Below, in pieces: positions 1-11,463 of a stretch of DNA of 64,000 nucleotides (the first letter of the stretch is position 1; each line of letters opens with the position of its first letter). The notes beneath the pieces were generated by a model. It made no database searches, had not been told where the DNA came from, and worked only from the letters and a program-made list of their open reading frames with translations. Location: assembly GCA_001599755.1 (NCBI GenBank), contig BCHX01000007.1, positions 1,922,001 through 1,986,000 of the forward strand. The letters run 5' to 3'. The translations under genes were made by a program, and so were the position numbers. Source of the DNA: Gliomastix tumulicola. Taxonomy: Eukaryota; Ascomycota; Sordariomycetes; Hypocreales; Bionectriaceae.

Positions 1-108
1 GAAGGACGAGTTGAAGCCTGTGGAATACTCGTGCGCATTGTCTAACTGAGCCGCAGAGCGAGAGACGAATAGCGAGGCCGCCACGGTAAGGATGGCTTTG
101 GATATCAT
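1..108 (-). CDS. Secreted lipase-like protein, 5' fragment cut by the window edge
   Basis: Reading down from the ATG at 108-106 gives 36 codons that stay open to the edge. Residues 1-20 form a signal peptide: a Lys, a hydrophobic run, then an Ala-Ala cleavage site before Gln21. The mature start contains STGFNSSF, identical to residues just after the signal peptide of the secreted lipase-like protein at 25316-26794. I infer that this is a paralogue of that gene and that the alpha/beta-hydrolase body lies outside the window. Only the N-terminus is visible, so catalytic function cannot be checked. Confidence 0.7.
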   Translation of the reverse strand, partial: MISKAILTVAASLFVSRSAAQLDNAHEYSTGFNSSF

Positions 109-2160
109 GTTGACTGCGTCGGATGATGCGAGCGTTGATGGTTGTAGACACGATAGGCCAACCAATGCCTCCCGCCATGACCTATTTATACGTGCTTCAC
201 AAGATGATCATTGCTCAGTCCCTCTTGTCGATGCTTCTATTTCGACTTTCAATTTCGCGATCTTGACCTGGCCTGTGGATTGGTCATCCGGAGTTCGAGC
301 AACGAAGACACCCTGCCTCATTGACTGTTGGCCTACAGCCCCTCGTCAGGCTAACTACTTTGCGTTCCTAAATGCGACTTGACAATCGGATTCGCATAGA
401 CGAACTCGGTCAGTTTGCGTTATTCTCTCGGTGTCTCGAGGAGTGCGACGTACGAGGGATAGGTCAGCATTGTCGGTGTTAAGATGCGTCGGACTTTTCT
501 TAGGAGTCCGGGCAGGCTGAGAGACGATCATCGTTGATCAACAAGCTTGAGCAACGCCCCCTATTTGTCAGCTACTCATTTCCCTTCTTCCTACGGCATT
601 TAACATTCAGGATGCAGAAATGAGACATATCTAGGCTATCTCGGGGAAGATTGTTGTGCGCAATGCCAATGATGAGCTGCAACCTAAAGAGAAGTAAACA
701 GCACGCCCGCCACCTCGAAAGCCGCGGTTATCTAAAAGAACTCTTGATCTATTAGCCCTCCACTAATTTTAGATATGTATGAGCGTGCAGTATTCTTCAA
801 CCACACAGCCTTTCAGCGTTGAGTTGCTCTCGCTAGGTTCTTGGATGCCGTATGTCACTGCGCATAGAGCCGTGAGTGGTCCTGCCAACGGGCTCAGAGG
901 CTAGCGGCGTAAAAAGAGACTTATGCACTCATGCTGCGTGGTCACTAGCTTTAAGTATATGTCCCCTTACAATGTAACGGGCTTGGAATAAAAGAAAGAA
1001 AAAAACCCATTGATAATGGAAGATTCAAGACCTCAAAGGATGATAGCCATTCAGGCATCGAAGATTGAGGTGGTGTTAATAGCCCTACCCTAGACACAGA
1101 CCCCTAGCCAGACGGCTCTTGCAGAACCTCGACCCAGCTGAACGGAACATCGCCTGGGCAAGTACTCGGAATCAACTGTATCTACGATCCTCGGCTTGCA
1201 CCCAAATCCCAGTATGTTTACTGCCTTGGTGCGGTGGTGAGGGAACGGGTCAACAGGTCGACAAGTGGGAATTTACTGGCAACAGAATCAATGAGGCACA
1301 GTGTGACATCGCCAGCAAGACCAACCAATCGGCCCCCCTCAATTCATATCCTAGTAATCCGGGGATTCGAGGCCCTTGGCTTTTAGCTTTTTAAGCTTGG
1401 CTCTAGGGGCTTTTTGACAAGCCGCCAGGGGCACTTTGATAGTGCTGTTTTCCCAATTAGGGAGGTGATCGCCAGCCACAGCACGAAATGTTTTCCCGTG
1501 TTCCCCTTCGCAGTCAGCGTATTGTGACATGAATACGATGACAGACACTGTTCATAGGTGCCTAGAACAGTCTCCCTCAGTGAGATGGCAGAGGGATTCT
1601 CCCAGGGCAAAGACTGTCTCTCTGGATGGATACCGCCTGTACGATAGGTACACAGACAGACTCTTACCAGGTCACACCGATATCCACGGCGGGACAAGCA
1701 ACCTGAACAAGGGACAAGGTACCTGCAGGACGGCGAGCCAAAGGGGATTTTTGCACATCATCCTACCCCTCTCCGCCTTCCATGGAAACCTGCTCGAACG
1801 CGCTATCATACGGTGTGCATGCTCACGTCCCTTGGCATCTCAGGCGACAAGATGCGAGGAGCTTCCTCTTCGAGCATGGACGTAGCTGCGGCCAGAGCCC
1901 AGCAGCTGCTCTAGCATGCTAGCCTCGATCTGCCTATGCACGCTTATTCGTGTTAGGGCACGACGGCAAGAGGTGGAAATTGCTCAGCGGCGCTCCGTCG
2001 GGCGGTTGGTTCACAAGGCCGCCTGAGCTGGGCCCTCGGGTGACCAGGTTGGCGAGGAGGCTCTATATATAAAGGAGGGCTTAGTGCCCGGACCCCAGGT
2101 TTGGGCGGCCCTGCTCTGTGAGGTCACTCAGTCCAGCTCGACGTGTTCCGTGTAACAATC
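109..2160. other. Gene-free 2 kb region
   Basis: This is the common upstream region of the left-edge gene and the aminopeptidase gene. Short open frames on both strands have no family signature, no signal peptide and no consistent splice sites. An A-rich stretch lies near 990-1007. Apart from the TATA box at 2064 I see nothing assignable. Confidence 0.5.
2064..2073 (+). promoter_or_regulatory. TATA box of the aminopeptidase gene
   Basis: TATATATAAA lies about 90 bases upstream of the ATG at 2161. This is a normal spacing for a TATA-containing promoter with a short leader, and it suits an inducible secreted protease. Confidence 0.6.
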
Positions 2161-3346
2161 ATGCGTTTCTCTGCCCCCGTTCTCGCCGCCTTCGCCGCCT
2201 CGGCGTCGGCCACGACGGCTCCCATCCAGCGGACCACCACCTTCACCCTCGAGATGGCCCCCGGTGAGGTCATTGAGGTGACTGAGGACGAGAAGTTTGC
2301 CCTCATTGACGTGAGTATTCCTTTGTATTTGAGTGACTGTGGTGGCGGTGGCTGTATGCTGACCAACTCCCCAGCAAGGCAAGCACTTCTTCGACATCAC
2401 CGAGTTCCAGGACGTCGAGGCCGCCTCGGCCCGCCTGTTCGCGGCGGCGCCCTTCCCCAAGAACGTGACGCAGAAGTGCGCCGTCAAGGAGATCATCAGC
2501 CGTGTCAACACGGACCTGATCAAGGAGCAGCTGACCGAGTACACCAAGTTCCACAACCGCTACTTCAACTCGGCGTACGGCGTGGCGGCGGCCGAGTGGC
2601 TGTACGAGCGCGTCAAGGACGTGATTCGCGAGAGCGGCAACCCGCTGGCGAGCGTCCGCCTCGTCCGTCACGTCGCCTGGTCGCAGCCGAGCATCATCGT
2701 CTCGCTGCCGGGCATCATCCGCGGCCAGACCGTGGTCGTCGGCTCGCATCTCGACTCCGTCATCTCCAACGACCGCGGCGCCGGCCGCGCCCCGGGAGCT
2801 GACGACAACGGCTCCGCGTCGCTCATGAACCTCGACATCCTGCGCAGCATCCTCGCGGACCCGCGCATCGCCGACGGCGACCACCGCAACACGCTCGAGT
2901 GGCACTGGTACGGCGCCGAGGAGTCCGGCCTGCTCGGCTCCCAGGACATCTTCAGCCAGTACGCCGCGCTCGGCATGCAGGTCGTCGCCATGCTCAACCA
3001 GGACATGGTCGGCTACAAGGGCCGCGACGGCATCGAGCGCTTCGGCCTCGTCACCGACTTCACCGACGCCGGCCAGAACGAGTTCCTCAAGGTGCTGATT
3101 GGCGAGTACGCCGACATCCCCTACGAGGAGTCGCTCTGCGGCTACGCATGCTCCGACCACGCCTCGGCCAACCGCAACGGATACCCGTCGTCGTTCCTCT
3201 TTGAGACGCCGTTTGGCAACCACAACCCGCACATCCACACGCCCAACGACACGATGCAGTACGTCGACTTTGACCACGTCCTGCAGCACGCCAAGGTCAC
3301 CTCTGGCTTCATCTACGAGCTTGCCCACCACAACTTCTCTGTCTAA
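2161..3346 (+). CDS. Secreted leucine aminopeptidase, M28E family (LAP1-like)
   Basis: Zinc exopeptidase that removes N-terminal residues from peptides outside the cell. Exons are 2161-2310 and 2375-3346, with a 64-nt GTGAGT...CCAG intron, giving 373 aa; fungal LAP1 proteins are about 380-390. Residues 1-18 are a signal peptide, followed by a propeptide. All co-catalytic zinc residues are present by position: His175 in GSHLDS, Asp194 in GADDNGS, Glu232 (base) and Glu233 (ligand) in GAEESG, Asp260 in NQDMVGY, and His338 just before TPNDT. Two cysteines in the LCGYACSDHAS segment match the family's disulfide. N-glycosylation sequons include NVT, NGS, NDT and NFS. The neighbouring minus-strand gene is convergent, 163 bases away. 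The family call is secure; the exact substrate preference is not visible. Confidence 0.93.
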
Positions 3347-3509
3347 AGGGGGTTGCTTTGATGAGTAATGGTCTTGATGATGAAGAGGGGGAATGAGTGA
3401 CGGTCGCAAAGGGAGTGGGTGTGCTATATCTGTATACCTCGATAAACAAAAATAAATATAGTTTAATGCCATAAACTAGTACCTAGACACAGAGTAAGAG
3501 CAGCCAGGA

Positions 3510-5315
3510 TTACGTTCTCATCGCGAGAGAGGCCGACTCCCAATGCGACTGGCACTTCCCCAGAGGGACGATGACGTTCTTGATGACATCGTCCCTCCAG
3601 GCATCCCTCGCCTGGCTATTCTTGCTGCCGCCCTTGAGACACCAGTCAACAGCAGCGCCATAATCGTACCCGGCCTCATCCTCTACGCCCTTTGCCCACG
3701 TCATGGCTACTACGAGATCAAGCATCTGCTCCTCCTCCGCCGTCGCTGCCGTGTACTTGGGACGTGAAGGATGGTCTTGCAGCCGTTGGCCAAAGCACAA
3801 CTCCAACAGCATGATCCCGAGCAGCTGAACTGACCATGCCGCCGTAGTGCCTTCAGAGGCAGCATGGGAGAACCCTGTCCGGATGAAGGGTTCGCGGTGC
3901 TGACTTTTGCGGCCTCCATCATCGCTGAGGAAGGGGTAGAAGAGAATGTTGCTCCTGGTGAGGCCCTGTGGAAGCCACGGTGTGTAGTGCAGCTGGGCGA
4001 TGGAGGACGCAAGAAGCAGCGCGATCAGATAGCGCCGACGTCTGCTCGGGCGATCATCAAGCGATACGCTATCCCACAGCGTAGCTTCCTCCTCCCGAGG
4101 TCCGGCCAATGGCTCGATGTGATTCCTCTCCCCTTCGTGACTGACGGTGCCCAAGCATGAGCCTTGGCCCTTAGAATCGCTGAGAGTATGGCAAAGTGGC
4201 ACATCCGTGGGTATTGGTGTGTGTATGGGCGAGTCCCTCGGATCCGGAGCCTGAATGACGACTTTCTTGGGTTTGGATTTCTTTATCCCCGATATGATAG
4301 ATCGTTGTGCCCTTATAGGATCTCCATTGTTCTGTAATGAAACCGTCGTTGTGGGTGTTGGTTGTGATGGAGGGTGAGGGGACTGTGAAAGAGAGGGCGG
4401 CTGGCAGAGTTCCTTCGAGCATGTGCATCCCTGAGCACTCTGCTTGAAGCTGAGTCCCCTAGGCGACCACTGATGACCCCCGGAAGCGGCTGCAGAGCTG
4501 GAATCAAGGATCATACGGAACGAGATTCCCTCAGTTGCAGTACGGTGCTCCAGCTGGAGGTTTGCATAGTGGTGTTCCTGGCAGGAGCACTGCCACGACC
4601 TCTGGATGGCCTTGTACAGCGCTGTCGAGTTCTTGTGCGCCGTCTTGAATACGGATTTGAGACGCGAAATCTGCTTTGAGGCTGTGGCGGTCGTGGAGTC
4701 TTGTGGCGGCGAGGCCTTGTTGCTGAACAGGAGCAGCTTCTCGAGGCGTGTGTTGCACTCCTCCAGCTCCTCAAAAAGCTCCTTCCTCGTTGTGTCGCCC
4801 AGGCTGAACTTGATTCGGAAAGTCTCGTAGTCCCAGCGCGACCTTGCCTCCGCAAGCTTAGAGAAAGTGGAGGACAGGGAAGAGGGGGACGGGGATCTCT
4901 GGGTGTCGGTTTGTGTGACGAGGAGCTGGCTCTGAACGTTCACCTCGTCGTCACAGAGTTTCTTCTTGAGATTCCTCATCGTCTCGTTCATTCTCTGCAT
5001 GATATTCATGTAAATCGGGTACGAGTCCTGCAGCGAGTCTTCCAGGAGGGTCTGAAGGTCGTCGTCCTTCCACGCATCCGCCCCTGGATCCGCCAGTAGC
5101 TTGTCGACCTCGTCTTGCTCGTACACTATAGACTGCAGGAGGCTCTGCAAATTCCTGTGGTACCAGATCTGGTAGAACTTGACGTCGCTGCGGCAGTTGT
5201 TGTACTCCTCGCGCATGCCACGGTGCAGCCTACTGGCCTTGACGAAGGTGCGGCGATGCTCCATGGCCGAGATGATGAGGGGGAACGCCCCGAAGACGAG
5301 GCCTGCCACTTCCAT
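3510..5315 (-). CDS. DUF7580 protein: helical N-terminus and kinase-like C-terminus
   Basis: Single-exon gene, 601 aa. I chose the ATG at 5315 because MEVAGLVFGAFPLIISAMEH is the usual start of this family. The open frame runs further upstream, but through an N and unlikely sequence. Residues 1-230 are helical. The middle (about 270-420) is Ser/Pro-rich with a CxC...C cluster and a Lys-rich stretch (KKSKPKKVV). The C-terminal third has family landmarks: a hydrophobic run with HYTPWLPQGL, then LLGIMLLELCFG, then AVDWCLKG. These resemble the C-lobe of a protein kinase, but I see no P-loop, VAIK-type lysine, HRD or DFG, so it looks like a pseudokinase fold. Such proteins are common in filamentous fungi and are often linked by inference to NLR-like immunity; function is unproven. 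It is divergent from the zinc-finger gene at 5641. Confidence 0.75.
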   Translation of the reverse strand: MEVAGLVFGAFPLIISAMEHRRTFVKASRLHRGMREEYNNCRSDVKFYQIWYHRNLQSLLQSIVYEQDEVDKLLADPGADAWKDDDLQTLLEDSLQDSYPIYMNIMQRMNETMRNLKKKLCDDEVNVQSQLLVTQTDTQRSPSPSSLSSTFSKLAEARSRWDYETFRIKFSLGDTTRKELFEELEECNTRLEKLLLFSNKASPPQDSTTATASKQISRLKSVFKTAHKNSTALYKAIQRSWQCSCQEHHYANLQLEHRTATEGISFRMILDSSSAAASGGHQWSPRGLSFKQSAQGCTCSKELCQPPSLSQSPHPPSQPTPTTTVSLQNNGDPIRAQRSIISGIKKSKPKKVVIQAPDPRDSPIHTPIPTDVPLCHTLSDSKGQGSCLGTVSHEGERNHIEPLAGPREEEATLWDSVSLDDRPSRRRRYLIALLLASSIAQLHYTPWLPQGLTRSNILFYPFLSDDGGRKSQHREPFIRTGFSHAASEGTTAAWSVQLLGIMLLELCFGQRLQDHPSRPKYTAATAEEEQMLDLVVAMTWAKGVEDEAGYDYGAAVDWCLKGGSKNSQARDAWRDDVIKNVIVPLGKCQSHWESASLAMRT

Positions 5316-5640
5316 GGTGAGAAGCGTTCCTCTGGACGCGCTGTCCGTGGAAGGGTGGAAGGACGATGGAAGCTGATGGAGGCAGGCAGCTGAGGCGGGG
5401 NTTTCGAGAACGTGCATATTGATGCAAGTCAGCAGGTCCATCCCTGCCTATCAGAGCAAGGCGACGGGCGCCTTGCATGAAAACCCGCTCTGGGCGAATG
5501 GGGGCGCTTCAGCTGCTCTTCTCGCCTTTGCTCCTCCCATGCCCTGGGCAAAAACGCGGAACCTGATGTCTACTAGTACTACCTGAACAACATAAGGTAC
5601 AGCATAAGACAATTCAGGCGGTCTCCATATACTTTTCAGT
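5316..5640. promoter_or_regulatory. Shared divergent promoter region
   Basis: Only 325 bases separate the start codons of the DUF7580 gene (minus) and the zinc-finger gene (plus), so both promoters must overlap here. No clear TATA box is seen. One ambiguous base is at 5401. Confidence 0.5.
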
Positions 5641-8537
5641 ATGACGGTGTCCTCGTCTGGAAAGTGCCTGGATTGCATCAGCTCCTTCCGGGCGGCGATT
5701 GCGACACTAAAGGAAAGAGGGGACGACAAGGAACTTCATCTCACCGAGAAGGCCCGCGACGAGCTGGACAGATTCACTCTATGGGCGGGCAATATTGGCG
5801 CCTTGAATGTGCCGACGTCGCCTCTTTCACTTGAGCATCGGCTGAGGGATGCCCAGGACATCCTCGCCCATATCATTGAGTTGCTCGACGACCTGCACGA
5901 GGCAGCTTCTGATCGTATGTCCCTGCGCAACACTGCGACGTCCAAGCCTTGGGAGAGCCCATCTAATGCCTTGTTGCAGTACAGAATTGCCTTGCCGGAC
6001 AGGGGGCGGGCGAGGGTCTGCCACCGGGCGACGAAATAGCAGAGGATGAAGAAGAGGAAGATGAGGCAGAGGCTCTCGTCGCAGAGGCGAGATCCTACAT
6101 CACTCGCCTCTTCCGAGTCACCAAGATCATCCGCCAAGCTGCCCCCACGGATCGGTTCATGAAAGCTCTGAGTCGCGAGCGGCTGAAACTGGATGACCAT
6201 TTCGATGTATCTCACGTCGGCGCCAAGTTCCCCAAGCTCGCTACTGACGATCAAGCCTGGCTGGGACAGCGCCTGGGCCGGGCTATCACACACCGACGGC
6301 AATTCCTCCGCTATACGCGTGAACATAGGGACAAGCTGGAGTCGTCTGGCGTCGATGATGTCTTGATGATGGAGACGGACTCGCGACCGGACGGCTCCCG
6401 ACTCCTCGGGGATGGTGCTGCGAGAGGTGCAGGTGCCAGCCGACCCTCTACTTTCTTTACCAAAGCATCCACCATCGATCCGGCCAAGATTTCCTCATTA
6501 CCTCTGTCCCTCGACCAAGAATCTGATGCCGAGGATGATACCAAGTCATATACAACCATCAGTCGATCCGTCGACAACGATTTCGACACATCGCTGTCGG
6601 ATCGAGTGCCCAAACTACGAGACCTTCAGAACGCTCTGGAGCTTCAGCGTTCGCCAATCGAAACAGAGACAACAAATAGTACTCTATTCAAGTTTGCAGT
6701 TCTTGGAGGGATCGCTGTTCCAGAGTTCTTCACAAAGGAAGGCATCTACCCAGCCTCGATGAATATGAGCATCTCCCAAGTTTCATCGATGATGGGCAAG
6801 TTAACCCAGGATCAGGCGATGAAAATACAACGAGATTACGTAGAATCTCAGGCTAGGAAGAAAAGGGAGATCGAGTGCCCCTTTTGCTGCGAGATCAAGA
6901 AGATCAAGGATGAGAAGGCGTGGCGTCGGCACGTCTACGCCGACCTCAGGCCATACGTCTGCACATTCGCGGACTGCTCCAGGCCCTACTTTGGCGATCT
7001 GAACGAGTGGTTCAACCACGAAATGCAGAGCCACCGGGTTAGCTACGCCTGTCAGCTGTGCCAGGGAAAGCTCTACAGCTCCGACCAGCAGTACCTAGAC
7101 CATGTGAGGCGACGGCACCCTGCGTTGTGGGTGGACGGCGGCGAGCAGGCGCTTCTGGACATCGGGAAGAAGCCTGTGCAGCAGATCCCGGCTGAGGACT
7201 GCCCGTGCTGCACGGACTGGACCGATCGTTTGAGACGGCGGCAGCCAGGTATCGAGGCGTCTGAGCCGATTTATGTCACACCGGCTGTCTTCAAAAGACA
7301 TCTAGCCTCACATCTGGAACAGCTGGCATTATTCGCCTTGCCGCTGCCTACCTCAGATAATGACGGCCAGGATTCCAAGGTAGCCCTGAATGTGGAAAGT
7401 GAGGGGGATCGAAGGTCGGCAGTCTTGTCGAGGGTCAGCTTCGATTCGCACCCACCATCGCCTGCGGAGGAAGAGCCGGAGGATGTGGAGATGAAGAACA
7501 CCGACGGCGAGGGCGAAACGAGGACCGTGGCCAGCGACCTCGACAGAGACTTCGACAGAGACTTCGACAGCGACCTCGACAGCATCAGGAACAATAGGGA
7601 TGATGAAAGTGACCTGAGCGATGCTCCCAAGGGTCTGGACAAAGGTGTGCGCCCTGAATTCGATATTTCGAATCGCGTCCACCAGGCCTGCATCCCATGC
7701 CGCCAACTCTACGTCCGCTGCGACCTTGAAACCGTCGATAACCCCAGCGGTCCGCCCTGCACCCGCTGCCGCCGCGAGGGCAAGGAGTGCTTCTTCGGCG
7801 CCATCCGGCCCTCGCATGGCCCTCCGGCTATGCACTCCACACAGTCTGCGCAGGAGGATCATTCTGCCACGGATCCTCAGGAGGATCAAAAGGTGAAAGA
7901 AAGACTTGAACGACTCAGGAGTATTGGGCAGGAGGAGCAACGCACCTTTCTTCAACAGGCTATGCCCGATATTCCAATGACACCCCAGGAACGGCGAGAA
8001 ACCGCTGAGAAACTGCAACGCTATGCGAGCGACATGTCCAAGATTGGAAGAGGCTTGGCAAAATGGTATAAGGTAACTGAGGATGATGATAGAGCGCGCT
8101 TGTTCTTCAGAGCGGTAAGCCAACATAACTCCCTTTCCTCTTTCCACCTTTCTATTTGAAGTGTCGGAGACTAACTCAATACACAGCGATTTCGCATTCT
8201 CCAGCAATTTGCTGACGGCGAGGCAATGTCGGTTCTCAAGGACACATTCAGTATCGACTGTGCTGAGCTGGATCTGTCTCACGTGTTGCTGGAGGATATG
8301 GCTAGGGATCTGGCTAGGAGCGTTTTTGGCCGCAACTTCACAGCAGTCTCGGCGGACCAAAGCAAGGACACTGCGCAGGAGCAACATACACTGGTGGCGC
8401 CTCTGAACGCCGCGAATCTCGAGAAGAATTTGAAGGCCCTCGAGGGGCAGGAGGAGTTGAGCGATGATTGGAGCTCGAGTGATTCGAGTTTGAGTAATGT
8501 AGCTAAGGCATCTAGGGATAATCCGTTCGGGTTCTAG
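5641..8537 (+). CDS. AcuF-type C2H2 zinc-finger protein with an internal Zn2Cys6 cluster
   Basis: Exons 5641-5914, 5980-8114 and 8187-8537 give 919 aa, with all phases consistent. The N-terminal 90 residues are helical and begin with a CLDCISSF-type motif seen in fungal proteins often misnamed 'oxidoreductase acuF'. An acidic stretch follows the first intron. The C2H2-like region (about 390-470) contains CPFC...H, YVCTFADC...H...H and ACQLC...H...H units. A second pair of CPCC and HLASH elements follows at about 500-545. A D(R/S)D(F/L)-rich acidic repeat lies near 620. At about 661-696 is CxxCx6Cx12CxxCx6C, the spacing of a fungal Zn2Cys6 cluster. It is internal rather than N-terminal and lacks the usual RKxK basic run. 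Likely a nuclear regulator, by inference. It is divergently paired with the DUF7580 gene. Confidence 0.8.
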
Positions 8538-9456
8538 CCATGGGAGGAGGCGCTACGTTATAGTGAGCACACCGCCACGGTGCTATCGGCTCTCTCTTCT
8601 TGCCACATACTTCGAGGACTTTCTCATCGCGTGTAGTATGATCCTAAGGCGGACGGGCGAGTGTCATTCGAGTGAATTTGGTCGTCATTTGCTGGAATGG
8701 TAGCAGCGGGATATACCGAAGCTAGATGCAGGGCCTCTCTTACACGTCTCGTTCCTGGTGAGGCGGCCATAGACAGAAGACGACCTGGACGTCAAGTAAG
8801 GCAAGGCAAAGGATTTCTATCATCCCATGATGTAGTACCAATAGGCATTCCACCTGCTACTAATACTTCCGTGCCAGATGTAAAGGAGGGACGGGCTGTG
8901 GCAAACGGTCCGGAGGATCTCGTCACGTGCGTCTGACGCGATGCGGCACCGGGTTCCTGGCCCCGGATGAAAGAATACTTGAGCTATCGAACTATGCATC
9001 TTTGGTGCGTACATGTCTCAAATTTTTCTTCAACCGGCTGTCTGGTTCCTCAATTAGCCTTGTGTGGCTGGAGCTTTCCCCGCGCGCCCAACCGCTGTTC
9101 TATGTACTAGCCCAGGTATTGCACCTTCGGAGTAGGTTCAACGGACGATCCCTCTTGGGCGAAGTGCGGAGGAATCCAGTTCAGATTGTGTCACTTTGGC
9201 TAACGTCCTCCAAAAGATCAATTACTTTATTCCGTTCGGCATGACGTAAACTCATCGTCGCCATAAATCCGAGAGGGGGATTGAGATCGTAGAGTGTCTG
9301 TCCTCCATTCCCTGTCCAACCTCGTCCCAGCAGCAATTAAGCATCTTATAAGGCTTGGGTTTGCCACTGTCATCACTCTACTTCCTACATTTTTCCATAC
9401 CTACTTACTTACCTACCATACATTGAACGCTCGTAGAGAGCCATACAGACATCACT
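8538..9456. other. Intergenic region with TATA-like element
   Basis: No gene is supported here. The downstream end contains CTTATAAGG near 9345, about 110 bases before the next ATG, then a leader rich in CTTAC/CTACC repeats. The rest shows no recognisable element. Confidence 0.45.
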
Positions 9457-10189
9457 ATGGCTGAGGTCGCTGCGCCAAATGACAAAGGTAACTGGCCCTC
9501 CTTTGTCTCGTACCCCGTGCCATGACATCCTCCTCTACCCCCTGTCTCCTCCCATCCTTGCCACGCCAAGTTCTCCCGCTTTGAAGCTGCTCTGACAAAG
9601 TCACACNCCCCCCTCTGCAGTGACGCCGGTGTCATTANCCCCCTCGAGCATCGCCCACGGTGCCGGTCCCGCCGTGGGCGCCCCGAAGCCGCCTCATGTA
9701 ACGTCCATCCCGGCCGTCGGCGCTCCGAAGCCCGTCCAGTGCATGTCCGTCCCCGATACGCCGGTCAAGGGCACCACGCCGGCGACGGGGTCTCCTGCGC
9801 CGGAGCTCAGGATCGAGCAGGAGCCCGTCGGGCAGGGGACGTCGCAGAATGACACGAATGCCATCCTCGGGCCCCAGGATCCGTCCGTCCCGAAGAGGTC
9901 GGCCCCGGAGCCTGAGGTTGACATGGCTGGGCCAGACAGCCCTGAGCAACAGCAGAAGGCGCCCTCCAACGAACCCCCGCAGACCACCGAAGCAGAGTCG
10001 GGTGGCAGCGACGCTCCCCCGGAGAAGAAGGCCAAGCTCACTGACAAGGCAGCCGAAGTGGTCAACAACGTCAAGGCCAAGGTCACGGGCAAGGCCAACG
10101 GCAGCCGTGCCAGCAAAGACAAGCCACGGGCGGCTCCGGGGAAGACCGAGCGCAAGACCCGGAGCCAGGGACCGGCAGAAGCCCTCTGA
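9457..10189 (+). CDS. Small basic, disordered, probably nuclear protein; unknown
   Basis: Exon 1 is 9457-9487 (10 codons plus one base) and exon 2 is 9621-10189, joined in phase over a GTAACT...TGCAG intron, giving 199 aa. I do not recognise a domain. The protein is Pro/Ala/Ser-rich and low-complexity. VGAPKP occurs twice near the start. The last 60 residues are Lys/Arg-rich, with PPEKKAKL and RKTRS resembling nuclear localisation signals. It could be a chromatin- or RNA-associated protein, but that is inference. Codon 16 contains an ambiguous base (9638), and a second N (9607) lies in the intron. Confidence 0.6.
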
Positions 10190-11463
10190 TAAGGGGGTGG
10201 CTCATTTTTTTTTTGCGGAGGAATGGGCAGGGTTGAGGGCAGCACGTCATGGGGTTTATTTTGCTGGGCGCAGACAGGGAAACAAATCATCGGATGGCTG
10301 ATATTATTCCGAAGAATCACCAAAACGGTTGTAACTCGCTAGAAATGACAGGGTTACCGCATTGACCGATCACCACACCTCTTTTCCCGGCGCTGCGCTG
10401 TAGGGTACGGGCATGACGTGAGATCATCATTCTACCCTCATCAGTCTCTTCCAAGCTGAAGCATCACCACCTCCCGTCAGCACAGCCCTGCGTTCCTCGT
10501 TTTCCCCCACCTGACTGGGAAGAGCAGCGCGTGAGAGGGTCCGGGATACGCCAGCAGGCCCGGAATGGCCAGGAGGAGGAATGAGAATTCTCGTATTCAA
10601 CTGCTGGCGATGGGTCAGCTGGTGGGGTCTGGGCCTCTCGATCTTGGGGATCGCCAGACAAAAATAGTCGTCGGAGGCCTGGATTCATGCGAGCTAGGGT
10701 CCAGGTATCGACACTTACAAATTCATGCGGCCAGGGACTTGCCGGCCATCAGACCAATGAGGACGCTTGCTTGTCCACCAGACGAACCGACTGCCAGGCG
10801 CTAATCTGTATTAAGACTAGCGTCGGTCCGCCGTTGGTGCCGATGGCGGTTGGCGGCTGTCCCTGACACCGGCGTCACTGGTCTATTTCCCCTTTCGGCT
10901 AGCGCTCGTACCTAACTGCCCACTTCCTGCTTCTCGTCCTGACGCTTTTTTGCGAAGAGACGCCAGGATATTCTTCGAGACTGTCTCTGGCCCTCAATCC
11001 CGTTCGCTACCTCACATTCGTTTTTCCTTGTAGCACCTCTTATCCTATCATTCCTATCCTCTCGTTTTTTTCGCCTCCCATTCTCTTGTCGTCCCTTTTC
11101 ATTCCTGTATCGAACGGGATCTTTCCTCGGCGTTTCTTTGTGTTGCACTGGAGGCTTCCACCCCCTTTCTCCAACACTCCCACCCAATTGGCGTCATCGT
11201 AGCCGGCCTGCAAGAAAATTGATCGACACTCGTACCCTCCGTGCCTTTGCCACCCGCCGCTCGCTCGAACCGATTCAGTTTTTCCTCTGCAAATACGGCG
11301 TCTCCCCGCGTGCTACACGCAGCGTGGGCTTCCGTCTCGATATTTTGTTCCGTTTCATTCGTCCCATCCCTGTGTTCACGAAACCCGAAAACGAGGGACC
11401 GGCCGGTGGCCCTGAACCTCGCTTCTTGACGCCGAACCATTCCAGCTGCTGCACCATACCGTG
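10190..11463. other. Intergenic region and pyrimidine-rich leader
   Basis: No gene is supported. Roughly 10900-11460 is strongly C/T-rich on the plus strand, typical of a long fungal 5' leader for the channel gene at 11464. A T-run follows the preceding stop codon at 10205-10214. Confidence 0.45.

Noticed and set aside
92..382. Open frame of 96 codons on the plus strand near the left edge
   Set aside because: It overlaps the signal-peptide exon of the minus-strand lipase-like gene, has random composition and lacks any domain.
2303..3472. 389-codon minus-strand frame across the aminopeptidase
   Set aside because: It is the antisense shadow of a GC-rich coding exon. The plus strand has intact M28 metal ligands and correct splicing.
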